64,000 nucleotides of DNA. Source: Bradyrhizobium sp. AZCC 1719 (lineage in GTDB: Bacteria > Pseudomonadota > Alphaproteobacteria > Rhizobiales > Xanthobacteraceae). Below the pieces are notes generated by a model. The model had not been told where the DNA came from. It made no database searches and was given only the letters and a program-made list of their open reading frames with translations. The position numbers were made by a program, and so were the translations under genes. The stretch spans positions 1,703,001 to 1,767,000 of the forward strand of contig NZ_JAZHRU010000001.1 of the NCBI RefSeq assembly GCF_036924525.1, written 5' to 3'. Numbering within the stretch: position 1 is the first letter of the stretch; each line of letters opens with the position of its first letter. Shown here piece by piece: positions 18,010 to 26,241 of the stretch.

Positions 18010-19338
18010 ATGCATCCGCGGGACCAGACCATTTTTGCACTATCGTCGGGCCGGCCACCGAGCGCGATTGCCTTGGTGCGCGTCTCGGGTTCGCAGGCCG
18101 GGAAGCTCGTGACGGCACTAGCTGGCAAATTGCCGTCGCCGCGAATGGCCAGCCGGGCGCTCCTCCATGATGTCGGCCAGCGGCCGATCGACGATGCCGT
18201 GGTGTTGTGGTTTCCGGGTCCGGCCAGCGCGACCGGGGAAGACGTCGCGGAATTTCATGTCCATGGCGGGCGCGCGGTGTTGGACGCGTTGTTCGCTGCG
18301 CTTTCTACGTTCGAAAATGTGCGTCCGGCCGAGCCCGGCGAATTTACCCGGCGCGCCTTCGAGAACGGCAAGCTCGACCTCACCGAAGCCGAAGGACTCG
18401 ACGATCTCATTCATGCCGATACCGATCGGCAGCGGCGCCAGGCGCTGCGTCAATTGAAGGGGCTGCTTGGCGACCGAGCTCGCGACTGGCGTGCGCGGAT
18501 CATCGAAGCATCCGCCCTGATCGAGGCTGGGATCGATTTTTCGGATGAGGGCGACGTGCCGGCCGAATTGATCGCGCCGGCATTGGCGAAGGTCAAAGCG
18601 CTGTCGGCTGAGATCGAGGAAGTCCTGGCGGAGCAGGGGCGGAGTGAGCGGCTTCGCGATGGCCTCGTTGTCGCGATCGCCGGGCCGCCGAATGTCGGCA
18701 AGTCGACGCTGATGAATCAGCTCGCGCGCCGGGAGGTCGCGATCGTCTCGCCGCACGCCGGCACCACGCGCGATGTTATTGAGGTGCAGCTCAATCTCGA
18801 CGGTTATCCGGTGACCGTGATCGATACCGCTGGGATTCGCGAGACGGATGATCCGGTCGAGCAGGAGGGCGTTCGTCGCGCCCGGGCCCGGGCCGCGGAT
18901 GCGGATCTTGTGCTGTGGCTCTTCGACTCGCCGGCAGCGATTGACCACGATTGGGATGCGCCAGTTTGGAGCGTGCGAAACAAAATCGATCTGGAACAGA
19001 TAGGTCGGCCATTGGCCGATCCGTCAGGGCAGGGCGTTTTTCAGATCTCGGCGAGCCGAGGCGATGGCTTGCCCGAGCTGATCGCGGCCCTGGTTGGTTT
19101 CGCGCAAAATTACTTTGGCGGAAGCGAGGCTGGCCTGATCGGCCGAACCCGGCAGCGCTTGCTCTTGCAGGAGACCGCGGCCTCGTTACGACGCTGCGTT
19201 CAGGTAGTCGGGCAGGGCGAGGAGCTGGCGGCGGAAGAATTGCGCATGGCGGCCCATTCGCTGGGGCGGCTCTTGGGGCGCGTGGATGTCGAGCACATTC
19301 TGGACGTTATCTTCCGGGAGTTCTGTGTGGGTAAGTGA
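18010..19338 (+). CDS. mnmE: tRNA-modifying GTPase MnmE
   Basis: With MnmG, MnmE installs the 5-carboxymethylaminomethyl group on wobble uridines. The 442-residue protein starts [27 protein letters not shown], a folate-binding N-domain with FHVHGG and [20 protein letters not shown]. An inserted G domain has G1 GPPNVGKS, G2 HAGTTRD, G3 DTAGI and G4 NKID (in VRNKIDLE). The C-terminus is FCVGK, the conserved CxGK. Start ATG 18010. mnmG follows after a 131-bp spacer carrying two parS sites, so the mnmE-mnmG-rsmG-parA-parB order is conserved. Confidence 0.97.
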   Translation: MHPRDQTIFALSSGRPPSAIALVRVSGSQAGKLVTALAGKLPSPRMASRALLHDVGQRPIDDAVVLWFPGPASATGEDVAEFHVHGGRAVLDALFAALSTFENVRPAEPGEFTRRAFENGKLDLTEAEGLDDLIHADTDRQRRQALRQLKGLLGDRARDWRARIIEASALIEAGIDFSDEGDVPAELIAPALAKVKALSAEIEEVLAEQGRSERLRDGLVVAIAGPPNVGKSTLMNQLARREVAIVSPHAGTTRDVIEVQLNLDGYPVTVIDTAGIRETDDPVEQEGVRRARARAADADLVLWLFDSPAAIDHDWDAPVWSVRNKIDLEQIGRPLADPSGQGVFQISASRGDGLPELIAALVGFAQNYFGGSEAGLIGRTRQRLLLQETAASLRRCVQVVGQGEELAAEELRMAAHSLGRLLGRVDVEHILDVIFREFCVGK

Positions 19339-19354
19339 ACCTTCCCTACCATCC

Positions 19355-19370
19355 TGTTTCACGTGAAACA
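19355..19370. other. parS: parS site 1 (centromere-like ParB binding site)
   Basis: TGTTTCACGTGAAACA is a perfect 16-bp palindrome identical to the consensus parS bound by chromosomal ParB. It lies 16 bp after the mnmE stop in the mnmE-mnmG spacer, about 3.8 kb from parB. Confidence 0.95.
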
Positions 19371-19387
19371 GTTCCATGGACTTGGGA

Positions 19388-19403
19388 TGTTTCACGTGAA
19401 ACA
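19388..19403. other. parS: parS site 2
   Basis: A second perfect copy of TGTTTCACGTGAAACA. Its centre is 33 bp from site 1, about three helical turns, so two ParB dimers could load on the same DNA face. It precedes the mnmG start by 66 bp. Confidence 0.95.
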
Positions 19404-19469
19404 CCCGGCCTCAAACATCCAAGCAATTCTTTCTTCCGCGTTTTCCAACTCCGCGATAGAAGTCGCGGC

Positions 19470-21353
19470 ATGATTTTCCGAGCAGACTCCTTCGACGTCA
19501 TTGTTATTGGCGGCGGCCACGCCGGCTGTGAGGCCGCGAGTGCGGCCGCGCGGATGGGTGCTAAGACGGCCCTGGTGACCCATCGGTTTGCGACCATAGG
19601 GGCGATGTCCTGCAACCCCGCGATCGGAGGTCTCGGCAAGGGTCATCTGGTCCGCGAAGTCGATGCTCTCGATGGCCTGATGGGCCGAGTGGCGGATGCC
19701 GGCGGGATCCAGTTTCGGATGTTGAACCGCCGCAAGGGTCCGGCCGTCCGCGGACCCCGCGCCCAGGCAGATCGCAAGCTTTATGCTGCGGCCATGCAGA
19801 CGGCGATCCGGGAGACCGCCAATCTCAGCGTGATCGAAGGCGAGGCGGACGAGCTGATCGTCTCGAACGGCCGGGTCGCTGGAATTCGCTTGATCGAGGG
19901 AAGGCTGCTTTCGGCGGGCGCCGTGGTCATCACGACCGGGACCTTTTTGCGCGGGCTCATTCATCTCGGCGAGAAGAACTGGCCGGCGGGCCGGGTCGGG
20001 GAGGCGCCTGCGATGGGGCTTTCGGCCTCGTTCGAGCGCGCCGGCTTTACGCTTGGACGGCTGAAGACCGGCACGCCGCCGCGACTCGATGGCACGACCA
20101 TCGACTGGGCCACCGTTGAAATGCAGCCCGGCGACGATCCGCCTGAGCCGTTCTCGGTCATGACCGATCGGATCACGACGCCCCAGATCCAATGCGGGAT
20201 CACCCGGACGACCCCGGCGACCCACGAGGTGATCAGGGCAAATGTGCATCGCTCGCCGATGTATTCAGGGCAGATCAAGAGCAGCGGCCCGCGCTATTGT
20301 CCCTCGATCGAGGACAAGATTGTCCGGTTCGGCGATCGTGATGGCCACCAGATCTTCCTGGAGCCGGAGGGGCTCGACGACTCCACCGTCTACCCAAACG
20401 GCATCTCGACCTCGCTGCCGGAGGAAGTCCAGCTCGCGATCCTCGCGACCATCCCCGGGCTCGAACGGGTGAATATGGTTCGGCCGGGCTATGCCATCGA
20501 ATACGATCACGTCGATCCGCGCGAGTTGGAGCCGACCCTGCAGACCAAGCGCCTGCCGGGTCTCTTCCTGGCCGGGCAGATCAACGGCACGACGGGATAT
20601 GAAGAGGCGGCGGCCCAGGGAATCGTTGCCGGTCTGAACGCTGCCTTGATGGCGGGTGACGCCGATCCGATCGTATTTGATCGCGCTGACGGTTATCTCG
20701 GGGTGATGATCGACGACCTCGTGACCCGCGGGATCACGGAGCCATATCGGATGTTCACCTCGCGGGCCGAGTACCGCCTGACGCTCCGAGCCGACAACGC
20801 AGACCAGCGTCTGACCGACAAGGGCATTGCCTTGGGCTGCGTAGGACAGGCGCGTTCGCAGCGGCATCGCGACAAGATGACCGCGTTGGATGCCGCCAAG
20901 GCGTTGGCCAGGTCGCTGTCGATCACCCCCAACGAAGCCGCAAAGCATGGCTTGGCATTGAACCGGGACGGCCATCGGCGCTCGGCGTTTGAGTTGCTGG
21001 CCTACCCGGAGATCGAGTGGACTGCCCTGCGCGGCATATGGCCGGAGCTCTCGGCCATCGATCCATCGATCGCCATGCATCTCGAGATCGATGCCAAATA
21101 CGATGTCTATCTCAAGCGCCAGACCGCCGACGTCGATGCCTTCCGGCGCGACGAAGGTTTGGTCCTGACCGATATCGATTATGCCGATGTGCCCGGACTC
21201 TCCAACGAAGCGCGCGCCAAGCTCGAAGCGGCGCGGCCGCGGACAGTGGGGCAGGCGGGTCGGCTCGACGGTTTGACGCCCGCGGCGCTGGGTATTCTGG
21301 CGGCCTATCTCCGGCGCGAGGCGCGGCGCAAGAACGCGAAGGCGAGCGCTTAA
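19470..21353 (+). CDS. mnmG: tRNA uridine-5-carboxymethylaminomethyl modification enzyme MnmG (GidA)
   Basis: FAD and folate-dependent partner of MnmE. The 627-residue protein from ATG 19470 starts [23 protein letters not shown], with the FAD GxGxxG loop near residues 13-18. Later come [43 protein letters not shown], the [15 protein letters not shown] segment and the C-terminal helical domain. An in-frame extension reads up to 19335 through both parS sites (encoding VSRET twice) and is not part of the protein, because the family begins at the chosen Met. rsmG follows after 132 bp containing a third parS site. Confidence 0.97.
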   Translation: MIFRADSFDVIVIGGGHAGCEAASAAARMGAKTALVTHRFATIGAMSCNPAIGGLGKGHLVREVDALDGLMGRVADAGGIQFRMLNRRKGPAVRGPRAQADRKLYAAAMQTAIRETANLSVIEGEADELIVSNGRVAGIRLIEGRLLSAGAVVITTGTFLRGLIHLGEKNWPAGRVGEAPAMGLSASFERAGFTLGRLKTGTPPRLDGTTIDWATVEMQPGDDPPEPFSVMTDRITTPQIQCGITRTTPATHEVIRANVHRSPMYSGQIKSSGPRYCPSIEDKIVRFGDRDGHQIFLEPEGLDDSTVYPNGISTSLPEEVQLAILATIPGLERVNMVRPGYAIEYDHVDPRELEPTLQTKRLPGLFLAGQINGTTGYEEAAAQGIVAGLNAALMAGDADPIVFDRADGYLGVMIDDLVTRGITEPYRMFTSRAEYRLTLRADNADQRLTDKGIALGCVGQARSQRHRDKMTALDAAKALARSLSITPNEAAKHGLALNRDGHRRSAFELLAYPEIEWTALRGIWPELSAIDPSIAMHLEIDAKYDVYLKRQTADVDAFRRDEGLVLTDIDYADVPGLSNEARAKLEAARPRTVGQAGRLDGLTPAALGILAAYLRREARRKNAKASA

Positions 21354-21358
21354 GAATC

Positions 21359-21374
21359 TGTTTCACGTGAAACG
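21359..21374. other. parS: parS site 3 (one mismatch)
   Basis: TGTTTCACGTGAAACG keeps the 14-bp core GTTTCACGTGAAAC, with one flanking change from the perfect palindrome. It lies 6 bp after the mnmG stop. Confidence 0.9.
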
Positions 21375-21379
21375 TTGAT

Positions 21380-21457
21380 GTAGGATGGGTGGAGCGGAGC
21401 GGTACCCATCAGATGCCTCCACAAAAAAGATGGATATCGCTGCGCTCCACCATCTAC
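21380..21457. repeat. Dispersed inverted repeat, GTAGGATGGGTGGAGCG family
   Basis: The left arm GTAGGATGGGTGGAGCG and the right arm CGCTCCACCATCTAC are nearly complementary. An internal GGTACCCATC sits between them. It occupies the mnmG-rsmG gap just after parS site 3. Confidence 0.6.
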
Positions 21458-21485
21458 GATCGTTGGCTTAGCCGAGACCACCCCA

Positions 21486-22184
21486 ATGGCGAAAGCCGTC
21501 GACCAGATCCCTTCCCCAGTCCTACCATCCGACAAAGCCGCCGCCCTGGCCCTCACCCCCGTTTCACGTGAAACAGAGGTTCGGCTCGATCGCTACGTCG
21601 CTCTGCTTCTGGAGTGGCAGTCCAAGACGAATCTTGTGGCGCCATCGACGCTTCCGAATCTGTGGACCCGTCACATCTCCGATTCGTTGCAACTCCTCGA
21701 CCTGGCGCCGTCCGCAAAAATCTGGGTCGATCTCGGCAGCGGTGGAGGTTTCCCCGGCGTGGTGCTCGCTTGCGCATTGGCGGCGACGCCGGGCGCCAAC
21801 GTCCATTTGGTCGAGCGCAACGCCAAAAAGGCAGCCTTCCTGCGCGAGGCGGTCCGCGTGACATCTGCGGCTGCGATCGTGCATTTGGCAGGAATCGGGG
21901 ATATTGTGGATAGAATCGGTAGCCGCGTCGATTGCGTCACCGCGCGGGCGCTGGCTCCATTACATCAGCTTGTCGGCTTCGCGGAGCCGTTTGTGAGAGA
22001 AGGCGCAAAAGCTTTGTTTCTCAAGGGTCAAGATGTAGAGGCTGAATTGACCGAGGCTACCAAATATTGGAATATTGAACCGCGACTCCATTCCAGCCGA
22101 ACGGGCGGGCACGGCTGGATCGTCGAACTCGATCGCTTCGAGCGGCGCAATCCTTCCGCGATCACACATGGCGATCGGGCATGA
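21486..22184 (+). CDS. rsmG: 16S rRNA (guanine-527-N7)-methyltransferase RsmG (GidB)
   Basis: Methylates G527 of 16S rRNA using SAM. The 232-residue protein has a nonconserved N-terminal 30 residues, then VRLDRYVALLLEWQSKTNLVAPSTLPNLWTRHISDSLQL. The SAM loop is WVDLGSGGGFPGVVLA, followed by HLVERNAKKAAFLREAVR and DCVTARALAPLHQLVGF. Start ATG 21486. parS site 4 lies inside the coding region and encodes VSRET at about residues 27-31. Its stop overlaps the parA ATG by 4 bp (ATGA). Confidence 0.96.
   Translation: MAKAVDQIPSPVLPSDKAAALALTPVSRETEVRLDRYVALLLEWQSKTNLVAPSTLPNLWTRHISDSLQLLDLAPSAKIWVDLGSGGGFPGVVLACALAATPGANVHLVERNAKKAAFLREAVRVTSAAAIVHLAGIGDIVDRIGSRVDCVTARALAPLHQLVGFAEPFVREGAKALFLKGQDVEAELTEATKYWNIEPRLHSSRTGGHGWIVELDRFERRNPSAITHGDRA
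21560..21575. other. parS: parS site 4, inside the rsmG coding sequence
   Basis: CGTTTCACGTGAAACA keeps the 14-bp core with one flanking change. It lies in the poorly conserved N-terminal codons of rsmG, where it costs little protein function. Confidence 0.9.
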
Positions 22185-23030
22185 CCGAATTAGATGAATT
22201 ATATCAAGAGGATAGGGAGCAAACTCCGCCGCCTCATCCACGCATCCTGTCGCTCGCCAACCAGAAGGGTGGCGTCGGCAAGACTACCACAGCGATCAAT
22301 CTTGGCACCGCGCTCGCGGCGATTGGCGAGCGCGTGCTGATCGTCGACCTCGATCCGCAGGGCAACGCTTCGACTGGCCTGGGCATCGATCGCCGCAACC
22401 GCAACTGCTCGACCTACGACGTGCTGATCGGTGAAGCGCCGCTGCGCGACGCGGTGGTTGCCACCGCGGTGCCGCGCCTGCACATCGCGTCCTCGACGAT
22501 GGATCTGTCGGGCCTCGAACTCGAACTCGGCACGACGCCCCGGCCGCGCATTCCGCCTGCGCGATGCAATCGCGGCGTTGAACAAGAACGCGGCGCCGGA
22601 CACCGACTACACCTATGTGCTGATCGATTGTCCGCCGTCGCTTAATCTTCTCACCGTCAACGCGATGGCAGCGTCGGATGCGATCCTGGTGCCGCTGCAG
22701 TGCGAGTTCTTCGCGCTCGAAGGTCTGTCGCAATTGCTGCAGACAGTGGAGCAGGTGCGCTCGACGCTCAATCCGAACCTGTCGATCCACGGCATCGTGC
22801 TGACGATGTTCGACTCGCGCAACAACCTGTCGAACCAGGTGGTCGCCGACGTCAGGCAGTTCATGGGCTCCAAGGTCTACGACACCATGATCCCGCGCAA
22901 CGTCCGCATCTCCGAGGCACCGTCTTACGGCAAGCCGGTCTTGGTCTACGATCTCAAATGCGTCGGCAGCGAAGCCTATCTGAAGCTTGCAACGGAAGTG
23001 ATCCAGCGCGAGCGCGAGCTGAGGCATTAG
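22181..23030 (+). CDS. parA: Chromosome partitioning ATPase ParA, with an apparent +1 frameshift
   Basis: Deviant Walker ATPase that moves ParB-parS complexes on the nucleoid. The first frame (ATG 22181) has the Walker A LANQKGGVGKTTTAIN and VLIVDLDPQGNAS. The second frame carries VLIDCPPSLNLLTVNAM, FALEGLSQLLQT, MFDSRNNLSNQVVADVR and ISEAPSYGKPV. They join at LELELGTTP / GRAFRLRDAIAALN, where a CCCC at 22538-22541 appears to have one C too many. As written, translation would end at 22645 without the Walker B region. Given that ParA is usually required, a sequencing error is the better explanation. Confidence 0.9.
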
Positions 23031-23040
23031 TCAGGAATCG

Positions 23041-23124
23041 TAAGGTGGGCAAAGGCGTCTTCGCCGTGCCCACCTTGCCCGCGGCAAGATCATGGTGGGC
23101 ACGCTACGCTTTGCCCACCCTACC
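23041..23124. repeat. Dispersed inverted repeat, GTAGGGYGGGCAAAG family
   Basis: Arms AAGGTGGGCAAAG and CTTTGCCCACCCTAC flank internal CCGTGCCCACC / GGTGGGCACG. It fills the parA-parB gap, so the two genes are separated by about 150 bp instead of overlapping. Confidence 0.7.
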
Positions 23125-23178
23125 ATCACCGAATTCAGTTCCGGAGTAGCTTAAGTGAATCCTAGGGAGTTGGCGGCG

Positions 23179-24063
23179 ATGGCCGACGAAACGCGTTCGC
23201 GACTGGGTCGTGGTCTCGCAAGTCTGATCGGGGACGTCGGCGGCGAGGCCGCGCATGTCGAACGGCCGCGCAACCAGCGCAAGGTACCGATCGAATTTTT
23301 AAAACCAAATCCGCGCAACCCGCGCCGGACGTTTTCCGATGCCGAACTCGGCGAGCTCGCCTCCTCCGTCAAGCAGCACGGCGTGATCCAGCCGATCGTG
23401 GTGCGGCCGGTGAAGGGTGCGCAGGACCGCTATGAGATCATCGCCGGCGAACGGCGCTGGCGCGCGGCGCAGCTTGCCAGCCTGCACGAAGTGCCGATCG
23501 TTCCCATCGATGTCAGCGACAGCGACGCACTCGAGATCATGATCATCGAGAACGTGCAGCGCGAAGACCTCAACGCGATGGAAGAGGCGCAAGGCTATCA
23601 CGCGCTGGCCGACGAATTCAAACGGAGCCAGGAAGACATCGCCAAGGAAGTCGGCAAGAGCCGCAGCCACGTTGCCAACATGATGCGGCTGACAAAGCTG
23701 CCGGCGGAGGTGCAGGCCCTTATCGCGAGCGGCGAATTGTCGGCGGGACACGCCCGCGCGCTGATTAGCGTGCCCGATCCGCTGGCGGCCGCCAAGCGCA
23801 TTGTCGCCGAAGGCCTCAACGTGCGTCAGACCGAGGCGCTCGCCCACGAAGAGGGCGTACCAGAGCGCAAGCCGCAGAAGGCGCGCAGCGGTGGCGGCAA
23901 GACAAAGGATCCCGACACCATCGCGCTGGAGAAACGCGTCAGCGACGCGCTCGGCCTGACCGTGACCGTCAACCACCGCGACCCCGGCGGCACAGTCCAG
24001 ATCAGCTATCGCAATCTCGAGCAACTCGACGAGGTGATGCGGCGGCTGGAGAAGGGGAATTGA
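23179..24063 (+). CDS. parB: Chromosome partitioning protein ParB
   Basis: CTP-dependent clamp that loads at parS. The 294-residue protein from ATG 23179 starts MADETRSRLGRGLASLIGD, the basic ParA-interacting segment. The ParB/Srx domain has the CTP-binding GERRWRAAQL, and NVQREDLNAMEEAQGYHAL with a helix-turn-helix around EDIAKEVGKSRSHVANMMRL follows. The C-terminal dimer region ends VMRRLEKGN. A GTG at 23155 in frame is an alternative start adding eight residues. Four parS sites within 4 kb upstream are its expected binding sites. Confidence 0.95.
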   Translation: MADETRSRLGRGLASLIGDVGGEAAHVERPRNQRKVPIEFLKPNPRNPRRTFSDAELGELASSVKQHGVIQPIVVRPVKGAQDRYEIIAGERRWRAAQLASLHEVPIVPIDVSDSDALEIMIIENVQREDLNAMEEAQGYHALADEFKRSQEDIAKEVGKSRSHVANMMRLTKLPAEVQALIASGELSAGHARALISVPDPLAAAKRIVAEGLNVRQTEALAHEEGVPERKPQKARSGGGKTKDPDTIALEKRVSDALGLTVTVNHRDPGGTVQISYRNLEQLDEVMRRLEKGN

Positions 24064-24081
24064 TCTAGCAGGCCCCTCCAC

Positions 24082-24159
24082 ATCATTGCGAGGAACGACA
24101 GCGACGAAGCAATCCATGCTTCCGCGAGCGCGGAGAGATGGATTGCTCCGCGATGACGG
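24082..24159. repeat. Dispersed inverted repeat, TCATTGCGAGG...GAAGCAATCCATG family
   Basis: Arms contain GAAGCAATCCAT and ATGGATTGCT, with outer TCATTGCGAGG and CGATGACGG. A close copy lies at 48484-48567. It sits between the convergent parB and the hypothetical gene at 24187. Confidence 0.65.
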
Positions 24160-24186
24160 CGGGGCGACGGCGCGAAGCGGTAAGCT

Positions 24187-24543
24187 TCAACGAAACGCGG
24201 CAACGACCTCGATCGCGCCGACGATAGCTGCGTTGAAGGCCGACATTTCCTCTGCGGGGATCCAGTATTCCGAATGCGCGGAGCCACCGGCTTTCTGAAC
24301 GTCGTATTTTTCGAGGAAGTCCCGCCGGACCTCAAAACGAGTGACATAGCCAGAGCCGCTGGCCGGGACGTTCCAGTCACGGGCAATTTTCACGGCGTAT
24401 TCTTCCGAGAGCACGGGATAGAAGATCGGCTGATCCGGAAGCCGTGGCGGGAATGCACGCATTCCGCTCTCACGGATCAATTCCAATTCGGCCGGCCCAA
24501 CCGGGCGCCAAAGGGTCACGACGTCTGCCGCGTCGGCCGGCAT
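24187..24543 (-). CDS. Small hypothetical protein (ADP-ribosylation/crystallin J1-type annotation in relatives)
   Basis: The 118-residue soluble protein reads MPADAADVVTLWRPVGPAELELI, then FPPRLPDQPIFYPVLSEEYAVKIARDWN and YVTRFEVRRDFLEKYDVQKAGG. Bradyrhizobia carry similar short proteins usually labelled ADP-ribosylation/crystallin J1, although no ADP-ribosylhydrolase metal motif is seen here. The function is unknown. The ATG at 24543 lies 1 bp from the holA stop, so it is probably co-transcribed with holA. The longer in-frame extension overlaps holA and is not supported. Confidence 0.8.
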   Translation of the reverse strand: MPADAADVVTLWRPVGPAELELIRESGMRAFPPRLPDQPIFYPVLSEEYAVKIARDWNVPASGSGYVTRFEVRRDFLEKYDVQKAGGSAHSEYWIPAEEMSAFNAAIVGAIEVVAAFR

Positions 24544-24544
24544 G

Positions 24545-25573
24545 CTACCCCCTTCGCTTGGCATTCGCCGCGATCGAGAGCAGCGTGCGCAGCGCAATCG
24601 CTGACGCGAGCGAGGCCTGCTTGCGCATGTCGAGGGCGGCAGTTCCGAGCTGGTCAATGATCCCGGCAAGCCGCGCCGCGCTGAAATTGCGCAGCGCGAT
24701 TTCGACGGCACCCTTTCGCGAGAAGTGCAGGCGCGGATAGCCGCCCTCGAGCAAGGTGGAGACGGGCGTTCCCTCCGCGACCGCAAGCGCCGACTTGTGC
24801 AGCCACGCGGCTTGACGCTGCGCGGCCGAGATGATCACGCCGGGATAGGTGCCGGCGACCATCGCCTTGGCGAATTCGCTTTCGACCAAATCCGGCTTGC
24901 CGGCAAACGCGCCATCGACGATCGGGTCGAGCTTTAGCTCGGATGCATCGGAGACGACGGTCATGACGTCTTCGAGCGCTATCTCGCCCTTGCCATGGGC
25001 ATAGAGCGCAAGCTTGCGGAGCTCGTTGCGCGAGGCCTGGCGGTCGCCGCCAAGCAGCGACATCAGCACGGCGCGGGCATCCGCGGCGATGCGCAAATTG
25101 GAAGTCCGCAATTCCTCGTCGATCAATCGAGCAAGGTCGCGCTCGGTGTCGGGATAGCAGGCGATGGCGACTGCGCTCTTGGCGCGCTCGCATGCCTTGC
25201 GCAGCGGCGATTCGGGCCGCAACTCGCCGGCCTCGATCACGATGCGGCAATCCTTGATTGGCGAATCGGCCAGCGTATCGACGCCGCTGGCAAAACTGCG
25301 GGAGCCGGCGCGCACACGAATGGCACGCCGGCCGCCGAACATCGGGATCGTCATCGCCTCGTCGACCAACCGCGACGGCTCGGCCGCCAACTCGTCGCCA
25401 TCGAGCCGCACCAGCGAAAACGGATCATTGGGATCGTCGACTGCCGACGCAATCAGCGCGTCGGCGCGCTCGCGCACGAGACCGGCGTCGGGACCGTACA
25501 GCAGGATGATAGGGCGGCCGGCATCAGGCCGGGCGAGAAAAGCGTCGATGTCTTTTCCGCGGAGCGCGACCAC
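24545..25573 (-). CDS. holA: DNA polymerase III delta subunit HolA
   Basis: Clamp-loader delta subunit that opens the beta clamp. The 342-residue protein starts at GTG 25573 (VVALRGKDIDAFLARPDAG), then ILLYGPDAGLVRERADAL, MFGGRRAIRVR, ARAVLMSLLGGDRQASRNELRKLALY and the C-terminal AAQRQAAWLHKSALAVAEG. These fit the divergent alphaproteobacterial HolA. It lies downstream of lptE, separated by a dispersed repeat; leuS-lptE-holA order is conserved. Confidence 0.93.
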   Translation of the reverse strand: MVALRGKDIDAFLARPDAGRPIILLYGPDAGLVRERADALIASAVDDPNDPFSLVRLDGDELAAEPSRLVDEAMTIPMFGGRRAIRVRAGSRSFASGVDTLADSPIKDCRIVIEAGELRPESPLRKACERAKSAVAIACYPDTERDLARLIDEELRTSNLRIAADARAVLMSLLGGDRQASRNELRKLALYAHGKGEIALEDVMTVVSDASELKLDPIVDGAFAGKPDLVESEFAKAMVAGTYPGVIISAAQRQAAWLHKSALAVAEGTPVSTLLEGGYPRLHFSRKGAVEIALRNFSAARLAGIIDQLGTAALDMRKQASLASAIALRTLLSIAANAKRRG

Positions 25574-25589
25574 GACGGACCTTTCTTGA

Positions 25590-25684
25590 CGTCATTCCCG
25601 GGACACGCGTCTTCGCGTGGACCCGGAATCCAGAGCTTGCTGCGCGAGATTCCGGGTTCGTGCTTCGCACGCCCCGGAATGACG
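25590..25684. repeat. Dispersed inverted repeat, CGTCATTCCGGG family
   Basis: Outer arms CGTCATTCCCGGG and CCCCGGAATGACG flank an inner ACCCGGAATC / GATTCCGGGT pair. A sister copy is at 47089-47170. It fills most of the lptE-holA gap. Confidence 0.7.
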
Positions 25685-25689
25685 GAACA

Positions 25690-26241
25690 TCAGGTGCCGG
25701 CGTAGAAGTAGGACGCGAGCCGGGTCTGGATGTTTTCCGCGACCTCGTTGGCGGCGCGGTCCTCGGCGTCGCGGAAGGCGCGGGCGCGGGCGAAACGCTG
25801 CAACTGGCCAGGGACGTCATAGGACACGCGGGAGAACGTCGTGCCCGTCATGACCGACTTGTTGGTGGCGAGGTCGATGAGATTGTACTGCGCGTCGATG
25901 CCGTAGTTTTCGCTCGACGGCAGCGCGGTGGCCGGATCGAGCATCAGCGAAGAGCGGGTGGTGTTGAACCGCAGCACCAGCCGATGGGTCGGCGGCATGC
26001 CGGTGGCGTTGCCGTAGAGCTTGAACGCCAGCGCGTTGCGGATCTCGACCTGAATTCGGGCTTCCCGCGAGGCGTTGGCCTTGTCGACCGGCGGGATTTC
26101 CACGCCCATCAGCTTTTCGCGCAAGCCGGGCTTGCCGTCCGTACGTTCGGCATACATCGGCTGGAAACAGCCCGCTGTGAGCGCCGCCAGAGCTGCGACG
26201 GCGATGAGCCGAACGGCGATCCGGGTCCTAGCCAACGACAT
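25690..26241 (-). CDS. lptE: LPS-assembly lipoprotein LptE
   Basis: Outer-membrane lipoprotein that plugs LptD and helps insert LPS. The 183-residue precursor has a signal peptide ([15 protein letters not shown]) with lipobox Cys at about residue 25, followed by FQPMYAER. That post-lipobox sequence is typical of alphaproteobacterial LptE. The rest ([42 protein letters not shown]) fits the alpha/beta family fold. Its ATG overlaps the end of leuS by 14 bp, so it is co-transcribed and probably translationally coupled. Confidence 0.9.
   Translation of the reverse strand: MSLARTRIAVRLIAVAALAALTAGCFQPMYAERTDGKPGLREKLMGVEIPPVDKANASREARIQVEIRNALAFKLYGNATGMPPTHRLVLRFNTTRSSLMLDPATALPSSENYGIDAQYNLIDLATNKSVMTGTTFSRVSYDVPGQLQRFARARAFRDAEDRAANEVAENIQTRLASYFYAGT

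Noticed and set aside
19335..19469. N-terminal extension of MnmG including VSRET repeats
   Set aside because: The extension translates parS palindromes; family alignments start at the Met at 19470.
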